From positions 62,001 through 126,000 of the forward strand of contig NZ_RPFJ01000005.1 in NCBI RefSeq assembly GCF_003813905.1: 64,000 bases of DNA, read 5' to 3'. The translations under genes and the position numbers were made by a program. The notes under the pieces were generated by a model. It was not told the DNA's origin. It saw only the letters and a list, made by a program, of their open reading frames with translations, and did no database searches. Each line of letters opens with the position of its first letter. The stretch's first letter is position 1. Origin of the DNA: Aureibaculum marinum (GTDB taxonomy: Bacteria > Bacteroidota > Bacteroidia > Flavobacteriales > Flavobacteriaceae). Below are positions 17,961-28,097 of this stretch, piece after piece.

Positions 17961-19733
17961 TTACTTTATGTTCAACTCAAAAGGCATTCTTGCTTGCACC
18001 CCTTTTAATTTTGTAAAATCTTTAATATTTTTATAAATTTTGTAATTCTCAAGTCCCAATTCATCTTTTAATATCTTTTCTTTATTCAATTCTATAATTG
18101 AAATTGGATTAAAAGCATCTCTAAAATCGGTTTTATATCGAGGATAATTAGTAATACTATAATCAGACAACTCCGCTAATTCTGCTGCTCTAGTTACTGC
18201 ATCATTTAAACTACCTAATTTATCAACTAAACCATTTTCTATAGCTTCAGCTCCTGTCCAAACTCTCCCTTGTGCTATACTATCTACTTGTGCTTCTGTC
18301 ATTTTTCTACCCTTAGCAACTCTACTGACAAAAGTTTTATAAATGTCTTCTACACCTTCTTTTGTTACATTATAGAATTCTTCAGAAATGGGCTCAAAAG
18401 GACTATAGGCAAATGAATTTTTATTTGTTCCCACTTGTTCCGCATTTATACCTATTTTTTCAGTCAATTCACTAAAATTCGGAATCATACCAAAAACACC
18501 AATAGAACCAGTAATAGTAGTAGGCTCAGCTATAATTTCATCCGCATTACATGCAATATAATATCCTCCTGAAGCGGCATAATTACCCATAGAAACCACT
18601 AATGGTTTTTCCTTTTTTGTCAATTCCAATTCTCTCCATATTAAATCTGAAGCCAAAGCACTTCCTCCTGGAGAGTTCACTCTTAAAACAATAGCTTTAA
18701 TTTTATCATCTTTTCGTGTTTTGCTTAAAGCCTTAATAATGCTCTCTTGCCCTATCACATCTACTGTACCTTTACCATATATAATTTCTCCTTGAGCATA
18801 AATAACAGCTATTTTATCAGTAGAAGATGACTTTACTTTTCCTTTTCCTGTAGAAATATAATCCGCAATACTAACACTATTTAGTTCTTTATCTTTCTCA
18901 ACACCAGCCAATACCTTTAATTTGTCTTCATATTCATCATTAAACAATTGATCATCTATCATATTATTTTCAATTGCCAACTTAGGTGTTCTTGCTAATA
19001 AATCATCAGCTATAGCATTTACTTCATCAATTGATTTATTTCTACTATCTGCTATATCACCCACCATTTCATACCATATAGAATTTAAAAAAGATGATAT
19101 TTGCTCTCTGTTGGCTATACTCATTTTATCTTCTAGAAACGGCTCTACTGCACTTTTATATTTTCCATGACGTATAACCTCCATTTTTACGCCAGATTTT
19201 TCTTGCAAATCTTTATAATACAATATTTCTGTTGAAAGTCCCCTGAAATCAATTTGACCAACAGGATTTACAAAAATGGAATCTGCAACAGAGCTTAAGT
19301 AATAAGTATCTTGTAAATAAAAATCAGAATAAGCCATTATAAATTTACCCGATTCTTTAAAATCAATCAATTTATTTCTAATAGCTTGCATTTGAGCCTT
19401 TCCACCATTTACAAATAGGGTTTTAATACTTATACCTTTAATTCTATCGTCTGTTTTTGCATTTTCTATAGCATTTAAAATTTCTTGCAATCCAAGTTGT
19501 TCTTCTTGAATACCAAAAATTTCTGCTAACGGATCATCACTTTTTGGAGCATAATCTTTAATAACATTCTCTAAATTTAATTCTAATATCGTGTTGTCTT
19601 TAATTGTAACCTTTTTATCATCTCCAAAAGATGAAGCTGCAGCTGACATAAAGAGTATAAAAATTAAAAACATAATACCTGTAGCAATAAAAACACCTAA
19701 TATGGCAGCTAATAACTCTCTTAAAAATTTCAT
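17961..19733 (-). CDS. sppA: Signal peptide peptidase SppA, 67K type
   Basis: Inner-membrane serine protease that degrades cleaved signal peptides. 590 residues with an N-terminal membrane anchor (about 8-30) and two tandem S49 domains, as in the long form. The Ser/Lys dyad is visible: general base K193 in RHGKYKSAVEPF of the first domain and nucleophile S388 in MGNYAASGGYYIAC of the second. Other signatures are LRVNSPGGSALASDLIW and TGSIGVFGMIPNFSEL. Stand-alone, ending at a bidirectional terminator; its start faces the folK fusion across a 348-base gap. Confidence 0.95.
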   Translation of the reverse strand: MKFLRELLAAILGVFIATGIMFLIFILFMSAAASSFGDDKKVTIKDNTILELNLENVIKDYAPKSDDPLAEIFGIQEEQLGLQEILNAIENAKTDDRIKGISIKTLFVNGGKAQMQAIRNKLIDFKESGKFIMAYSDFYLQDTYYLSSVADSIFVNPVGQIDFRGLSTEILYYKDLQEKSGVKMEVIRHGKYKSAVEPFLEDKMSIANREQISSFLNSIWYEMVGDIADSRNKSIDEVNAIADDLLARTPKLAIENNMIDDQLFNDEYEDKLKVLAGVEKDKELNSVSIADYISTGKGKVKSSSTDKIAVIYAQGEIIYGKGTVDVIGQESIIKALSKTRKDDKIKAIVLRVNSPGGSALASDLIWRELELTKKEKPLVVSMGNYAASGGYYIACNADEIIAEPTTITGSIGVFGMIPNFSELTEKIGINAEQVGTNKNSFAYSPFEPISEEFYNVTKEGVEDIYKTFVSRVAKGRKMTEAQVDSIAQGRVWTGAEAIENGLVDKLGSLNDAVTRAAELAELSDYSITNYPRYKTDFRDAFNPISIIELNKEKILKDELGLENYKIYKNIKDFTKLKGVQARMPFELNIK

Positions 19734-20081
19734 ATATTATTTTATTATTTATTATTTTACAAATGTCTCTAACAAAAGATATTTTATCATTTATATTTAT
19801 GATAATTTTTTAACATGTTTGCTTAATTCCTATAAATTAATTGAGGATTGTTATCCTGTTTTTATTCCAAATAAGTCTGATTTACATTTAAAATGTTACA
19901 AAGAAATCCTATTAACATTTAAAATGTTTATAAATAGAGCCACAAAGATAATCTTTTATCTAATGATTTTATTTTTCTTTGTACCACTTTATATGTACTC
20001 ATATATATGGTTTTTTATCAATCTCATGCTGTTCGCTATTTATCAACCATTTACATTTAAAATAATTTTTATGTCCGTTTT
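19734..20081. promoter_or_regulatory. Divergent intergenic region with a repeated 14-bp element
   Basis: A 348-base AT-rich gap between divergent sppA and the folK fusion. It contains two exact copies of ACATTTAAAATGTT (19884-19897 and 19915-19928), 31 bases apart start to start, about three helical turns; each copy is nearly palindromic. A weaker relative, ACATTTAAAATAA, occurs near 20054. Nothing in the gap looks like a protein-coding gene or structured RNA. Confidence 0.45.
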
Positions 20082-21215
20082 ATGAAAACTCAAAAAACTA
20101 CATATTTATCTTTAGGTAGCAATCTTGGTGACCGATTGAAAAATCTTCAAATGGCAATTGATTTAATTGAACAGATTGGGTGTAGAATTAGTAACGTTTC
20201 TTCTGTTTATCAAACAGCTTCATGGGGATTTGAAAGTGACGACTTTTTAAATATTTGTATTGAAGTTTCTAGCAACTTAAAGCCAGAATCATTATTAAAA
20301 AGTGTTTTAAAAATAGAAACTGACTTAGGGAGAGAACGAGGAAATTTATCAGAATATAAAGCCAGAATCATTGATATTGATGTATTACTTTTTGACCATG
20401 AAATTATTTTAAATACTAATTTAACCATTCCCCATCCTCATATGTTGGAACGTAAATTTGTTCTAGCACCTTTAGCAGAAATTGCCCCAGATGTTAAACA
20501 TCCCATAACAAAAAACACTATTAAAAAATGTTTAGAAAATTGCACAGACACTTCTGAAATATTAAAGACTGATTTGACTTTAAAAAAACCTATTTCTATA
20601 ATTGAAAAATATAATTACATAGCTATTGAAGGTAATATAGGAGCAGGCAAAACAACATTATCAAAAATGTTAGGTGTAGATTATAATGCCAAATTAGTAC
20701 TAGAACGATTTGCTGACAATCCTTTTTTACCTAAATATTACAACGATATGGAACGGTACGCTTTTCCTTTAGAAATGAGTTTTTTAGCTGACCGCTACCA
20801 ACAACTATCTGATGATTTAGCTCAGTTTGATTTATTTAAAAACTTTATAATTTCTGATTATTATATTTTTAAGTCATTAATTTTTGCACAAGTATCCTTA
20901 TCTAAAGATGAATACAAATTATACAGACGTATTTTTGATGTGATGTATAAAGAAATTACAAAACCTGACTTGTATATTTATCTATATCAAAATACTGAAA
21001 GTTTACTTGATAATATCAAAAATAGAGGAAGACATTACGAACAAAATATAAAACCTGATTATTTGGAACAAATTCATCAAGGTTATGTCAATTTTATAAA
21101 AACAGAACAAGATTTAAACACTTTAATTATAGATGTTTCTGAAATGAATTTCGAGAAAAATATTACAGATTATCAAAAAGTTATTGCTGAAATTAATAAA
21201 TATAACCCAGTATAA
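20082..21215 (+). CDS. folK: FolK-deoxynucleoside kinase fusion
   Basis: Residues about 1-160 are 6-hydroxymethyl-7,8-dihydropterin pyrophosphokinase (LSLGSNLGDRLKNLQ, VYQTASWGF, RIIDIDVLLFD, IPHPHMLERKFVLAPLAEI), which makes the pterin diphosphate for folate synthesis. Residues about 180-377 are a dNK/dGK-type deoxynucleoside kinase with P-loop GNIGAGKTT (184-192), LERFADNPFLPKYY, the DRYQQL motif, and the lid-like RGRHYEQNI. The protein thus joins folate biosynthesis and deoxynucleoside salvage in one chain; both active sites look intact. The dual architecture is known from Bacteroidota, but the reason for it is unclear. Start is the ATG following a long AT-rich leader. Confidence 0.93.
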   Translation: MKTQKTTYLSLGSNLGDRLKNLQMAIDLIEQIGCRISNVSSVYQTASWGFESDDFLNICIEVSSNLKPESLLKSVLKIETDLGRERGNLSEYKARIIDIDVLLFDHEIILNTNLTIPHPHMLERKFVLAPLAEIAPDVKHPITKNTIKKCLENCTDTSEILKTDLTLKKPISIIEKYNYIAIEGNIGAGKTTLSKMLGVDYNAKLVLERFADNPFLPKYYNDMERYAFPLEMSFLADRYQQLSDDLAQFDLFKNFIISDYYIFKSLIFAQVSLSKDEYKLYRRIFDVMYKEITKPDLYIYLYQNTESLLDNIKNRGRHYEQNIKPDYLEQIHQGYVNFIKTEQDLNTLIIDVSEMNFEKNITDYQKVIAEINKYNPV

Positions 21216-21272
21216 ATTATACCTCCTTAAAAAAAATAACTCGTAATAATTCAATTGTAAATAATTACAAGA

Positions 21273-21611
21273 TTATTTCTCAAGTAATTCAAGCTTTTCG
21301 GCAAAATAATCACAAAAATCACGCATTGTAGCTGTCATTTTCTCATCATTAGTAGCTCTATAAAAAGTATCAGAAAGAGACAATAAGGTTTGATGGAAAA
21401 AATGTTGCATCTCGTTAAGAGGCATATCTTTTGTCCATAAATCCATTTTTAAAGTTTCCTTCTTTTTATCATCCCAAACAGAAATTAAAACAGCTTTGGT
21501 AGATTCATTTTCTATACCTCCATCTTTGGCATCCCAAGATAATTTTTCAGGTATTTTATTTTCATCTAATCCTACGGTAAATTTTATTTCAGAAGTATGT
21601 TTTGTTGACAT
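21273..21611 (-). CDS. gldC: Gliding motility protein GldC
   Basis: 112 residues matching the GldC family throughout (SEIKFTVGLDENKIPEKLSWDA, then LWTKDMPLNEMQHFFHQTLLSLSDTF). GldC enhances gliding in Flavobacterium and is encoded next to gldB; the same pairing occurs here, gldB lying 76 bases upstream on the same strand. No signal peptide or membrane segment, so it is probably cytoplasmic. Confidence 0.93.
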   Translation of the reverse strand: MSTKHTSEIKFTVGLDENKIPEKLSWDAKDGGIENESTKAVLISVWDDKKKETLKMDLWTKDMPLNEMQHFFHQTLLSLSDTFYRATNDEKMTATMRDFCDYFAEKLELLEK

Positions 21612-21687
21612 ATAATAATGGCTTAATAAAAATTAGTTTGTGTATATAATACTAAAGTTAAAGCAAAGATTTAGCTTCACCGAAATA

Positions 21688-22647
21688 CTATTTACTTGGT
21701 TTATATTTTGATTTTTTAAATATTTCTTCGTTCTCAGCTTTTAACATTTCTTGCAACGAAGTATTGGTATTTTTCATATAAGCTCTTACAATTTGCCAAC
21801 CAAACCAAACACCAATTCTTCCAGGAGTTTCATTATCATTAGCTTGGTAAAATTTAGAAAAAGGTGCATTGTCTAAAAACCTTCTTGACAACTCTTGCTC
21901 TGTACTAAATAACAACTTATTTGTTATAAAATACTTCCAAACCTCTTCATCATTATATTCTGCCCAATCAATTTGCTCTTGAGTATATCCCATTTTTACA
22001 GCATCATTAACTTTAGGCAAATAGGCATCTAACAGATACATTTTTTTACCTTGTTGTACCATTCTAGATACAAAAGTTCTGTCTGTAGAAAATAATAATT
22101 GTACGTCCGTAATCGCTTTAGCTACGTCAACTATTAAATGATTCTTTGTGAAATTTTGCTTAATATAATTTGGAAAACTTTCATAAATTTTACTATCACT
22201 ACCCAAAAACACATCTAAAGAAACTAGTAACAAACTATCTGCATAAACTGTTTTTGCTTCATAATCTACATTTGAAATTAATGTAATTACTTTTGGCGAA
22301 GTAAATTCGGGATAATAATATTTAATATGTTTAAACAAATTTTTTAACTGTTTTTCTTGATCAGAAAAATCACTAAAAACATTTTGAGTTTCAGTATATA
22401 ATTCTCGTTCGTCTTTGTCTTCAATTTTTTGCAACCAAATACTATCAGGCGTCTGTTCTGGAAACAAATAGGGATATTTCACTTTTAATTCGGGTAATTT
22501 TTCTGCATTAGCCGTATAGAAAAGCTGATCAAAACGATGAATATCCAAATCTACTGAGATGTCTGAAACATCAACATCTAACTTATCTTTTTTTGTACAG
22601 TTGACAAAAGTTAATAGTAAAATTAAAAAAGAAACGTATTTAAACAT
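21688..22647 (-). CDS. gldB: Gliding motility lipoprotein GldB
   Basis: 319 residues with a lipoprotein signal (LILLLTFVNC, lipid-carrying Cys about 17). Family features include DIHRFDQLFYTANAEKLPELK, VDVFLG-like SLDVFLGSDSKIYE, and PGRIGVWFGWQIVRAYM near the C-terminus. GldB is required for gliding and type IX secretion-linked motility in Flavobacterium. It precedes gldC in the same direction, so the two are probably one transcript; nadE is divergent on its upstream side. Confidence 0.94.
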   Translation of the reverse strand: MFKYVSFLILLLTFVNCTKKDKLDVDVSDISVDLDIHRFDQLFYTANAEKLPELKVKYPYLFPEQTPDSIWLQKIEDKDERELYTETQNVFSDFSDQEKQLKNLFKHIKYYYPEFTSPKVITLISNVDYEAKTVYADSLLLVSLDVFLGSDSKIYESFPNYIKQNFTKNHLIVDVAKAITDVQLLFSTDRTFVSRMVQQGKKMYLLDAYLPKVNDAVKMGYTQEQIDWAEYNDEEVWKYFITNKLLFSTEQELSRRFLDNAPFSKFYQANDNETPGRIGVWFGWQIVRAYMKNTNTSLQEMLKAENEEIFKKSKYKPSK

Positions 22648-22760
22648 CTATTAAAATTTAGTATTTTCGCTGAAACGGAAATATGAATTTATGATTTGCA
22701 CTTAGAATAAACAAATTCTAACCTTATCGCTAACGTGCAAAGCTACTAAATTGTTTTACA

Positions 22761-23552
22761 ATGCAAACAGAAAAAGTAACAAAACATATTGTAAATTGGT
22801 TAATTGAATATGCCACAAAAGCTGGCGTAAACGGATTTGTTATTGGCATTTCTGGAGGTATAGACTCTGCAGTTACTTCTACCTTATGTGCCGAAACTGG
22901 GTTAAAAGTACTTTGTTTGGAAATGCCCATACACCAAGAAGAAAACCAAGTTTCAAGAGCACAAGAACATATTGCCCAACTTAAAGAACGTTATACGAAT
23001 ATTAGTTCAAAGAATATTAATTTAACTACTGTTTTTGATGCCTTTGATAATTTATTACCCGATGAGGCTTCAAGTGACAAAGTAGCTCTATCAATGGCAA
23101 ACACCAGAGCAAGATTAAGAATGAGTACATTATATTATTTTGCAGGAATACATAGCCTTTTAGTATGCGGTACCGGTAATAAAATAGAAGATTTTGGTGT
23201 TGGTTTTTTTACTAAATATGGTGATGGTGGTGTAGATTTAAGTCCAATAGCCGATTTGATGAAATCAGAAGTTTATAAAGTTGGAGAATATTTAAAAGTG
23301 CCTGAATCTATTTTAAAAGCAAAACCAACTGATGGTTTGTTTGGCGATTCGAGAACCGATGAAGATCAAATTGGTGCAAGTTATGACGAATTAGAATGGG
23401 CCATGAAAATGATTGCTCAAGGTAAAACTGTTGATGAATTTGATGGGCGAGCTAAAAAAGTGATTGAAATATACTTACAACGTCATAAAGCAAACAAACA
23501 CAAAATGGTAGAAATTCCGGTTTGTAAGATACCAGAAGAGTTAATAAATTAA
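22761..23552 (+). CDS. nadE: Ammonia-dependent NAD synthetase
   Basis: Makes NAD from deamido-NAD, ATP and ammonia. 263 residues, lacking the glutaminase domain of the longer type. The PP-loop SGGIDS is at about 31-36 (GISGGIDSAVTSTLCAETG); GTGNKIEDFGVGFFTKYGDGGVDLSPIADLMKSEVY and KPTDGLFGDSRTDEDQIGASYDELEW are family signatures. The stop overlaps the 3' end of convergent dnaG by four bases. It is adjacent to gldB-gldC, an arrangement often kept in Flavobacteriia. Confidence 0.95.
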   Translation: MQTEKVTKHIVNWLIEYATKAGVNGFVIGISGGIDSAVTSTLCAETGLKVLCLEMPIHQEENQVSRAQEHIAQLKERYTNISSKNINLTTVFDAFDNLLPDEASSDKVALSMANTRARLRMSTLYYFAGIHSLLVCGTGNKIEDFGVGFFTKYGDGGVDLSPIADLMKSEVYKVGEYLKVPESILKAKPTDGLFGDSRTDEDQIGASYDELEWAMKMIAQGKTVDEFDGRAKKVIEIYLQRHKANKHKMVEIPVCKIPEELIN

Positions 23553-25528
23553 ACTACCCTATTTAATTTTTCGTAAAGTAACTTCTTTAGTTGAGTGTAG
23601 TTTACAATCATTTCCAACATGCTATTACGCTCTTCTTCTGAGGTCTCTTCTTCTACAAGCTCCTTAATTTTTAATTCAATTAAAATTCTGCGTAGATTTA
23701 GAATAGCATCCATAACTAACTTGGAAAGATTTTTATCTTTTGTACGAACATAAATTTCTTTTCGTCCCCAATCGCTTAAACTATATTTTTCATCATCCAT
23801 TAAAATATCAGTGACTACTTTACCTAGTTCAGTATCTTCATGATTGATAAAAAATTCTGGGTTTATCTTTTCTTCCTGATTTAATTGATGAATGATATCA
23901 AAATATATTTTTTGAAAAATTTCATTACTGAATTCAATTTCATCTTCTTGTAAATGTAAATAAATCTCATTTGCTATGGTGTTCTGATAATTTTCTTTTA
24001 CCAATTTAGTTCTTCCTTCACTATCCTCAACCTCTACATAATCTTCAAAATCAATTTCTTTATTTCCGTACAGCAAGAGTATTTCTATCAGTTTTCTTTC
24101 TAATTTATTTAACTGATCTGTTTTTTTAAAAGCAGTTTTTTCTGACTTTTCTACCGTAAATGCTTGTTGTTGCTCTTCTTTAGGACGTTTAGACGCCTCT
24201 CGTTCTTCCTTTTTAGATAATTGTGCTAATTCACTAAATAATACACGCTCAGAAATATCCATGATTTTAGCACATTCTTGCACATAAACTTCACGTTGAA
24301 TTTGATTAGGAATTTTTGAAATTGTAGCCACAATATCACGGATTAATCCTGCTTTTTTAACAGGATCATCCTTTACTTCATCCATCAGTAAAGAGACTTT
24401 GAATCGAATAAAATCTTGAGCATTTACTTCTAAATATTCTTCTATTTGATCTAAAGAATTTTTTCTAGCAAAGGTATCTGGGTCGTCTCCTTCAGGAAAA
24501 GTAACCACTTTTACATTCATACCTTGCTCTAAAATTAAATCAATACCACGAATAGAAGCTCTAATACCCGCAGCATCTCCATCAAAAAGCACCGTAATAT
24601 TTGGCGTTAAACGGCTTACTAATCTAATTTGATCAGAAGTTAATGCGGTACCTGAAGAAGCCACAACATTATGAATTCCTTTTTGATAAAAAGAAATAAC
24701 ATCAGTATATCCTTCAACCAGATAACAATTGTTTTTTTTAGCTATACTTTGCTTTGCATTAAAAATCCCATAAAGTACTTTGCTTTTATGGTAAATTTCA
24801 CTTTCTGGTGAGTTAAGGTATTTTGCTGCTTTTTTATCTGTAGTTAATATTCTTCCTCCGAACCCCAACACACGCCCTGACATACTATGAATTGGAAAAA
24901 GAACACGTCCTTTAAATCGATCAAAAGTTTTTGTTTGATTTGGGTCTGATTGATTTCTTTTTACTATTGTAAGTCCCGTTTTTTCTAAAAACTCGAGTTT
25001 ATATCCTTTTTTTAAAGCTGTATCCGTAAAGGCAGACCACTCATCTAAAGCATACCCCAATTCAAACTTTTTAATAGTCTCATCAGTAAAGCCACGCTCT
25101 TTAAAATAACTTAACCCGATGGCTTTCCCTTTTTGAGTATTTAATAAGATGTCTTGAAAATAATTTCGGGCATACTCAGAGACCAAATACATACTCTCTC
25201 GCTCACTAGCCTGAACTTTTTGCTCATCAGACTGCTCCGTTTCTTCAATTTCTATATTGTATTTTTTAGCTAAGTATCGGATTGCTTCAGGGTACGAATA
25301 ATGCTCGTGCTCCATTAAAAAAGAAATGGCATTACCCCCTTTACCTGAACTAAAATCTTTCCAAATTTGCTTTACAGGAGACACCATAAAAGATGGCGAC
25401 TTTTCATTAACAAAAGGACTTAACCCCTTATAATTACTCCCTGCTTTTTTTAGTTGTACAAAATCACCAATAACCTCTTCAACACGAGCAATTTCAAAAA
25501 CTTTGTCTATGGTATTTCTGGTTATCAT
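23549..25528 (-). CDS. dnaG: DNA primase lacking zinc ligands
   Basis: Primase that makes RNA primers at the replication fork. 659 residues: N-terminal zinc-ribbon fold (about 1-100), TOPRIM/RNA polymerase core (FDRFKGRVLFPIHSM, LVEGYTDVISFYQKG, TVLFDGDAAGIRASIRGIDL), and a C-terminal helicase-binding region (about 460-659). The zinc-ribbon fold is kept, but all four metal ligands are replaced: S37 and V40 where Cys and His are expected (GLSPFVNEKSPSF), and D58 and S61 in place of the two later Cys (IWKDFSSGKGGN). The surrounding sequence is otherwise conserved, so the domain probably folds without zinc. No other sign of decay. Confidence 0.95.
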   Translation of the reverse strand: MITRNTIDKVFEIARVEEVIGDFVQLKKAGSNYKGLSPFVNEKSPSFMVSPVKQIWKDFSSGKGGNAISFLMEHEHYSYPEAIRYLAKKYNIEIEETEQSDEQKVQASERESMYLVSEYARNYFQDILLNTQKGKAIGLSYFKERGFTDETIKKFELGYALDEWSAFTDTALKKGYKLEFLEKTGLTIVKRNQSDPNQTKTFDRFKGRVLFPIHSMSGRVLGFGGRILTTDKKAAKYLNSPESEIYHKSKVLYGIFNAKQSIAKKNNCYLVEGYTDVISFYQKGIHNVVASSGTALTSDQIRLVSRLTPNITVLFDGDAAGIRASIRGIDLILEQGMNVKVVTFPEGDDPDTFARKNSLDQIEEYLEVNAQDFIRFKVSLLMDEVKDDPVKKAGLIRDIVATISKIPNQIQREVYVQECAKIMDISERVLFSELAQLSKKEEREASKRPKEEQQQAFTVEKSEKTAFKKTDQLNKLERKLIEILLLYGNKEIDFEDYVEVEDSEGRTKLVKENYQNTIANEIYLHLQEDEIEFSNEIFQKIYFDIIHQLNQEEKINPEFFINHEDTELGKVVTDILMDDEKYSLSDWGRKEIYVRTKDKNLSKLVMDAILNLRRILIELKIKELVEEETSEEERNSMLEMIVNYTQLKKLLYEKLNRVV

Positions 25529-25740
25529 AATTTATAACCCAACTGGTTTGTTTTAATTTTTAAAGTTTGATCTTTAATTTAACTCGAATTCAAATTGCTA
25601 AGAATTCAATCTTTGACCCATATAGAAAAATACAATCTACTACCTTTTAACCTTCTTAACATTTAGTCTCCATTATTTTTGATAAGTTTTTCTAAATTTA
25701 AGGAAGAATACAAACTCTAAATATTTACAATAATAACTAA

Positions 25741-25777
25741 AATGCTATACGTTTAAAGGTTATAAACGTATAACATT
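25741..25777 (-). terminator. Hairpin downstream of clpX, possible terminator
   Basis: Arms AATGCTATACGTTTA (25741-25755) and TAAACGTATAACATT (25763-25777) pair with one mismatch around a 7-base loop. It lies 51 bases past the clpX stop, but the T-run expected on the minus strand is weak, so termination is likely rather than certain. The rest of the 299-base gap up to dnaG shows nothing else. Confidence 0.5.
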
Positions 25778-25827
25778 TATTATTTTAAATAGGTCTATTA
25801 AATAGAGTACTCTGTAACTAATTAACC

Positions 25828-27066
25828 TTAGGAAACTGCCTTTAATTTACTCAATGTAGATTTTTCCATTTTTTCTTCTGCATATTTTTTGGTAACCCTT
25901 AATTTCTTTTCTTCACTACCAGGCAATTCAAACATGGCATCGGTTAAAATGGCTTCACATAAAGAACGTAATCCTCGAGCACCAAGCTTATATTCCACGG
26001 CCTTATTTACAATAAAATCTAGAGCTTTATCGTCTATAGAAAACTCGATATCATCCATAGCAAACAATTTTTTATATTGTTTAATTATGGCATTTTTAGG
26101 TTCTGTTAATATAGCACGTAAAGTCTCTGCATCAAGAGGGTTCATGTACGTTAATACAGGTAAACGTCCAATTATTTCAGGGATAAGACCAAAATCTTTT
26201 AAATCAGTTGGCACAATATACTGCAATAGATTTTTTTCATCTACACGTTCTTCATTTTTTGAAGCACTATAACCAACGGCTTGCATGTTTAATCGTTTGC
26301 TAATAATTCTATCTACACCATCAAATGCTCCTCCTGCAACAAACAAAATATTTCTCGTGTTTACTTCAACAAATTTTTGATCAGGATGTTTTCTTCCTCC
26401 TTTAGGAGGTACATTAACTACAGTACCTTCAAGCAATTTTAATAATGCTTGTTGTACTCCTTCACCAGAAACATCTCTGGTAATTGAAGGGTTATCACTT
26501 TTCCTTGCTATTTTATCAATTTCATCGATAAAAACGATTCCTCTTTCTGCTTTTTGAACGTTATAATCTGCTGATTGTAATAAGCGTGTTAAAATAGTTT
26601 CAACATCTTCACCAACATAACCTGCTTCAGTTAACACAGTAGCATCTACAATAGCAAATGGTACATTTAACATTTTGGCAATAGTTCTTGCCATTAATGT
26701 TTTTCCTGTACCTGTTTCACCCACCAACATTATATTGCTTTTTTCAATTTCAATCTCTTCCTCGCTTTTTGAAGGTTGCAATAATCGCTTATAGTGATTG
26801 TAAACAGCTACCGATAAAACTCTTTTAGCCTGTTCTTGTCCAATAATATATTGATCTAAAAAGCTCTTAATTTCTTGTGGTTTTTTTAAAATTAGCTCAC
26901 CAGACAATCCACTAGTTTCTACTTCTGCCAATTCTTTTACTACGAGTCCATGTGCTTGTTCAATACATCTGTCACAAATATGTCCTTCCAATCCTGCTAT
27001 AAGCATATTGGTTTCGGATTTTTTACGTTTACAAAACGAACATTCCAATTCTTTCTTCTCTGCCAT
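25828..27066 (-). CDS. clpX: ATP-dependent Clp protease ATP-binding subunit ClpX
   Basis: Hexameric AAA+ unfoldase that feeds ssrA-tagged and other substrates into ClpP. 412 residues. N-terminal C4 zinc-binding domain ([17 protein letters not shown] ... ICDRCIEQA), Walker A GETGTGKT, Walker [10 protein letters not shown], sensor and pore-loop signature AGYVGEDVE. Lies 53 bases downstream of clpP in the same direction, the common clpP-clpX operon. Confidence 0.97.
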   Translation of the reverse strand: MAEKKELECSFCKRKKSETNMLIAGLEGHICDRCIEQAHGLVVKELAEVETSGLSGELILKKPQEIKSFLDQYIIGQEQAKRVLSVAVYNHYKRLLQPSKSEEEIEIEKSNIMLVGETGTGKTLMARTIAKMLNVPFAIVDATVLTEAGYVGEDVETILTRLLQSADYNVQKAERGIVFIDEIDKIARKSDNPSITRDVSGEGVQQALLKLLEGTVVNVPPKGGRKHPDQKFVEVNTRNILFVAGGAFDGVDRIISKRLNMQAVGYSASKNEERVDEKNLLQYIVPTDLKDFGLIPEIIGRLPVLTYMNPLDAETLRAILTEPKNAIIKQYKKLFAMDDIEFSIDDKALDFIVNKAVEYKLGARGLRSLCEAILTDAMFELPGSEEKKLRVTKKYAEEKMEKSTLSKLKAVS

Positions 27067-27119
27067 AATTAAGCCTTCTTAAAATCTTTTACTAAAACTG
27101 GTTTTATTACTTTTTATTA

Positions 27120-27794
27120 TTAATTTCTTGATAAAACCTCATCTATCATTCCATATTCTTTTGCTTCTTCAGCTTTCATCCAATAATCTCTATCAGAATC
27201 GTCATGTACCTTTTTTATATCTTGGCCAGAATGTTTAGCTATAATTTGATACAATTCATCTTTTAATTTTAGAATTTCTCTAGCAGTAATTTCAATATCT
27301 GACGCTTGTCCTTGGGCTCCTCCTAAAGGTTGATGAATCATGATTCTTGAATGTGGTAATGCAGAGCGTTTTCCTTTTGCTCCAGCACACATTAAAACCG
27401 CAGCCATTGAAGCAGCAATACCTGTACAAATTGTTGCTACATCAGGTTTTATAAATTGCATAGTATCATAAATACCTAAGCCAGCATATACTCCTCCACC
27501 TGGACTATTTACATAAATAGAAATATCTTTAGATGCATCAGTACTTTCTAAAAACAATAATTGTGCTTGTATAACATTAGCTACATAATCATCAATCCCT
27601 GTTCCTAAAAAAATTATTCTATCCATCATTAAACGTGAAAAAACATCAAAAATAGCGATGTTCATTTTACGCTCTTCAATAATATTTGGGGTAAGATTCA
27701 TAGGGTACATTGCACTAATCATTTTATCATAGTACAAACTGTTTATCCCTTGATCTTTTATAGCGAATTTTTTAAACTCTTCTCCGTAATTCAT
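27120..27794 (-). CDS. clpP: ATP-dependent Clp protease proteolytic subunit ClpP
   Basis: Barrel-shaped serine protease core. 224 residues. Catalytic serine in [14 protein letters not shown] and histidine in [14 protein letters not shown], with [21 protein letters not shown] before them. It is followed by clpX and preceded, beyond one opposite-strand gene, by the trigger factor gene, giving a chaperone/protease cluster similar to tig-clpP-clpX of many bacteria. Confidence 0.97.
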   Translation of the reverse strand: MNYGEEFKKFAIKDQGINSLYYDKMISAMYPMNLTPNIIEERKMNIAIFDVFSRLMMDRIIFLGTGIDDYVANVIQAQLLFLESTDASKDISIYVNSPGGGVYAGLGIYDTMQFIKPDVATICTGIAASMAAVLMCAGAKGKRSALPHSRIMIHQPLGGAQGQASDIEITAREILKLKDELYQIIAKHSGQDIKKVHDDSDRDYWMKAEEAKEYGMIDEVLSRN

Positions 27795-28097
27795 ATGTTT
27801 TATTTTAATAAATATGTTATTAATTAAGACGGTAAATATACTAACTAATTACGAAAGTAAGAACTTGATGTTGTGCTACTCATAATTTTTTACAACAAAT
27901 GTTTTTCCAATTAAAAAATTAGCTAACTTTATTATACTTAAATTAAACAGTTATGGAAAAATAATTTCCTACATCCACTTTTGTGTTTTTACCTTAACAT
28001 CAACGGTAATAGCAAAACAGTCTTTTATATGACTGCTTCCACAGCATATTTTCTGAATATTTTAGTAAAAAAATTTAACTTAAAACTTATTAAGAAT

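Noticed and set aside
27981-28097. N-terminal extension of the small secreted protein gene
   Set aside because: The extension would bury an obvious signal peptide 40 residues inside; the ATG at 28098 is the sensible start.
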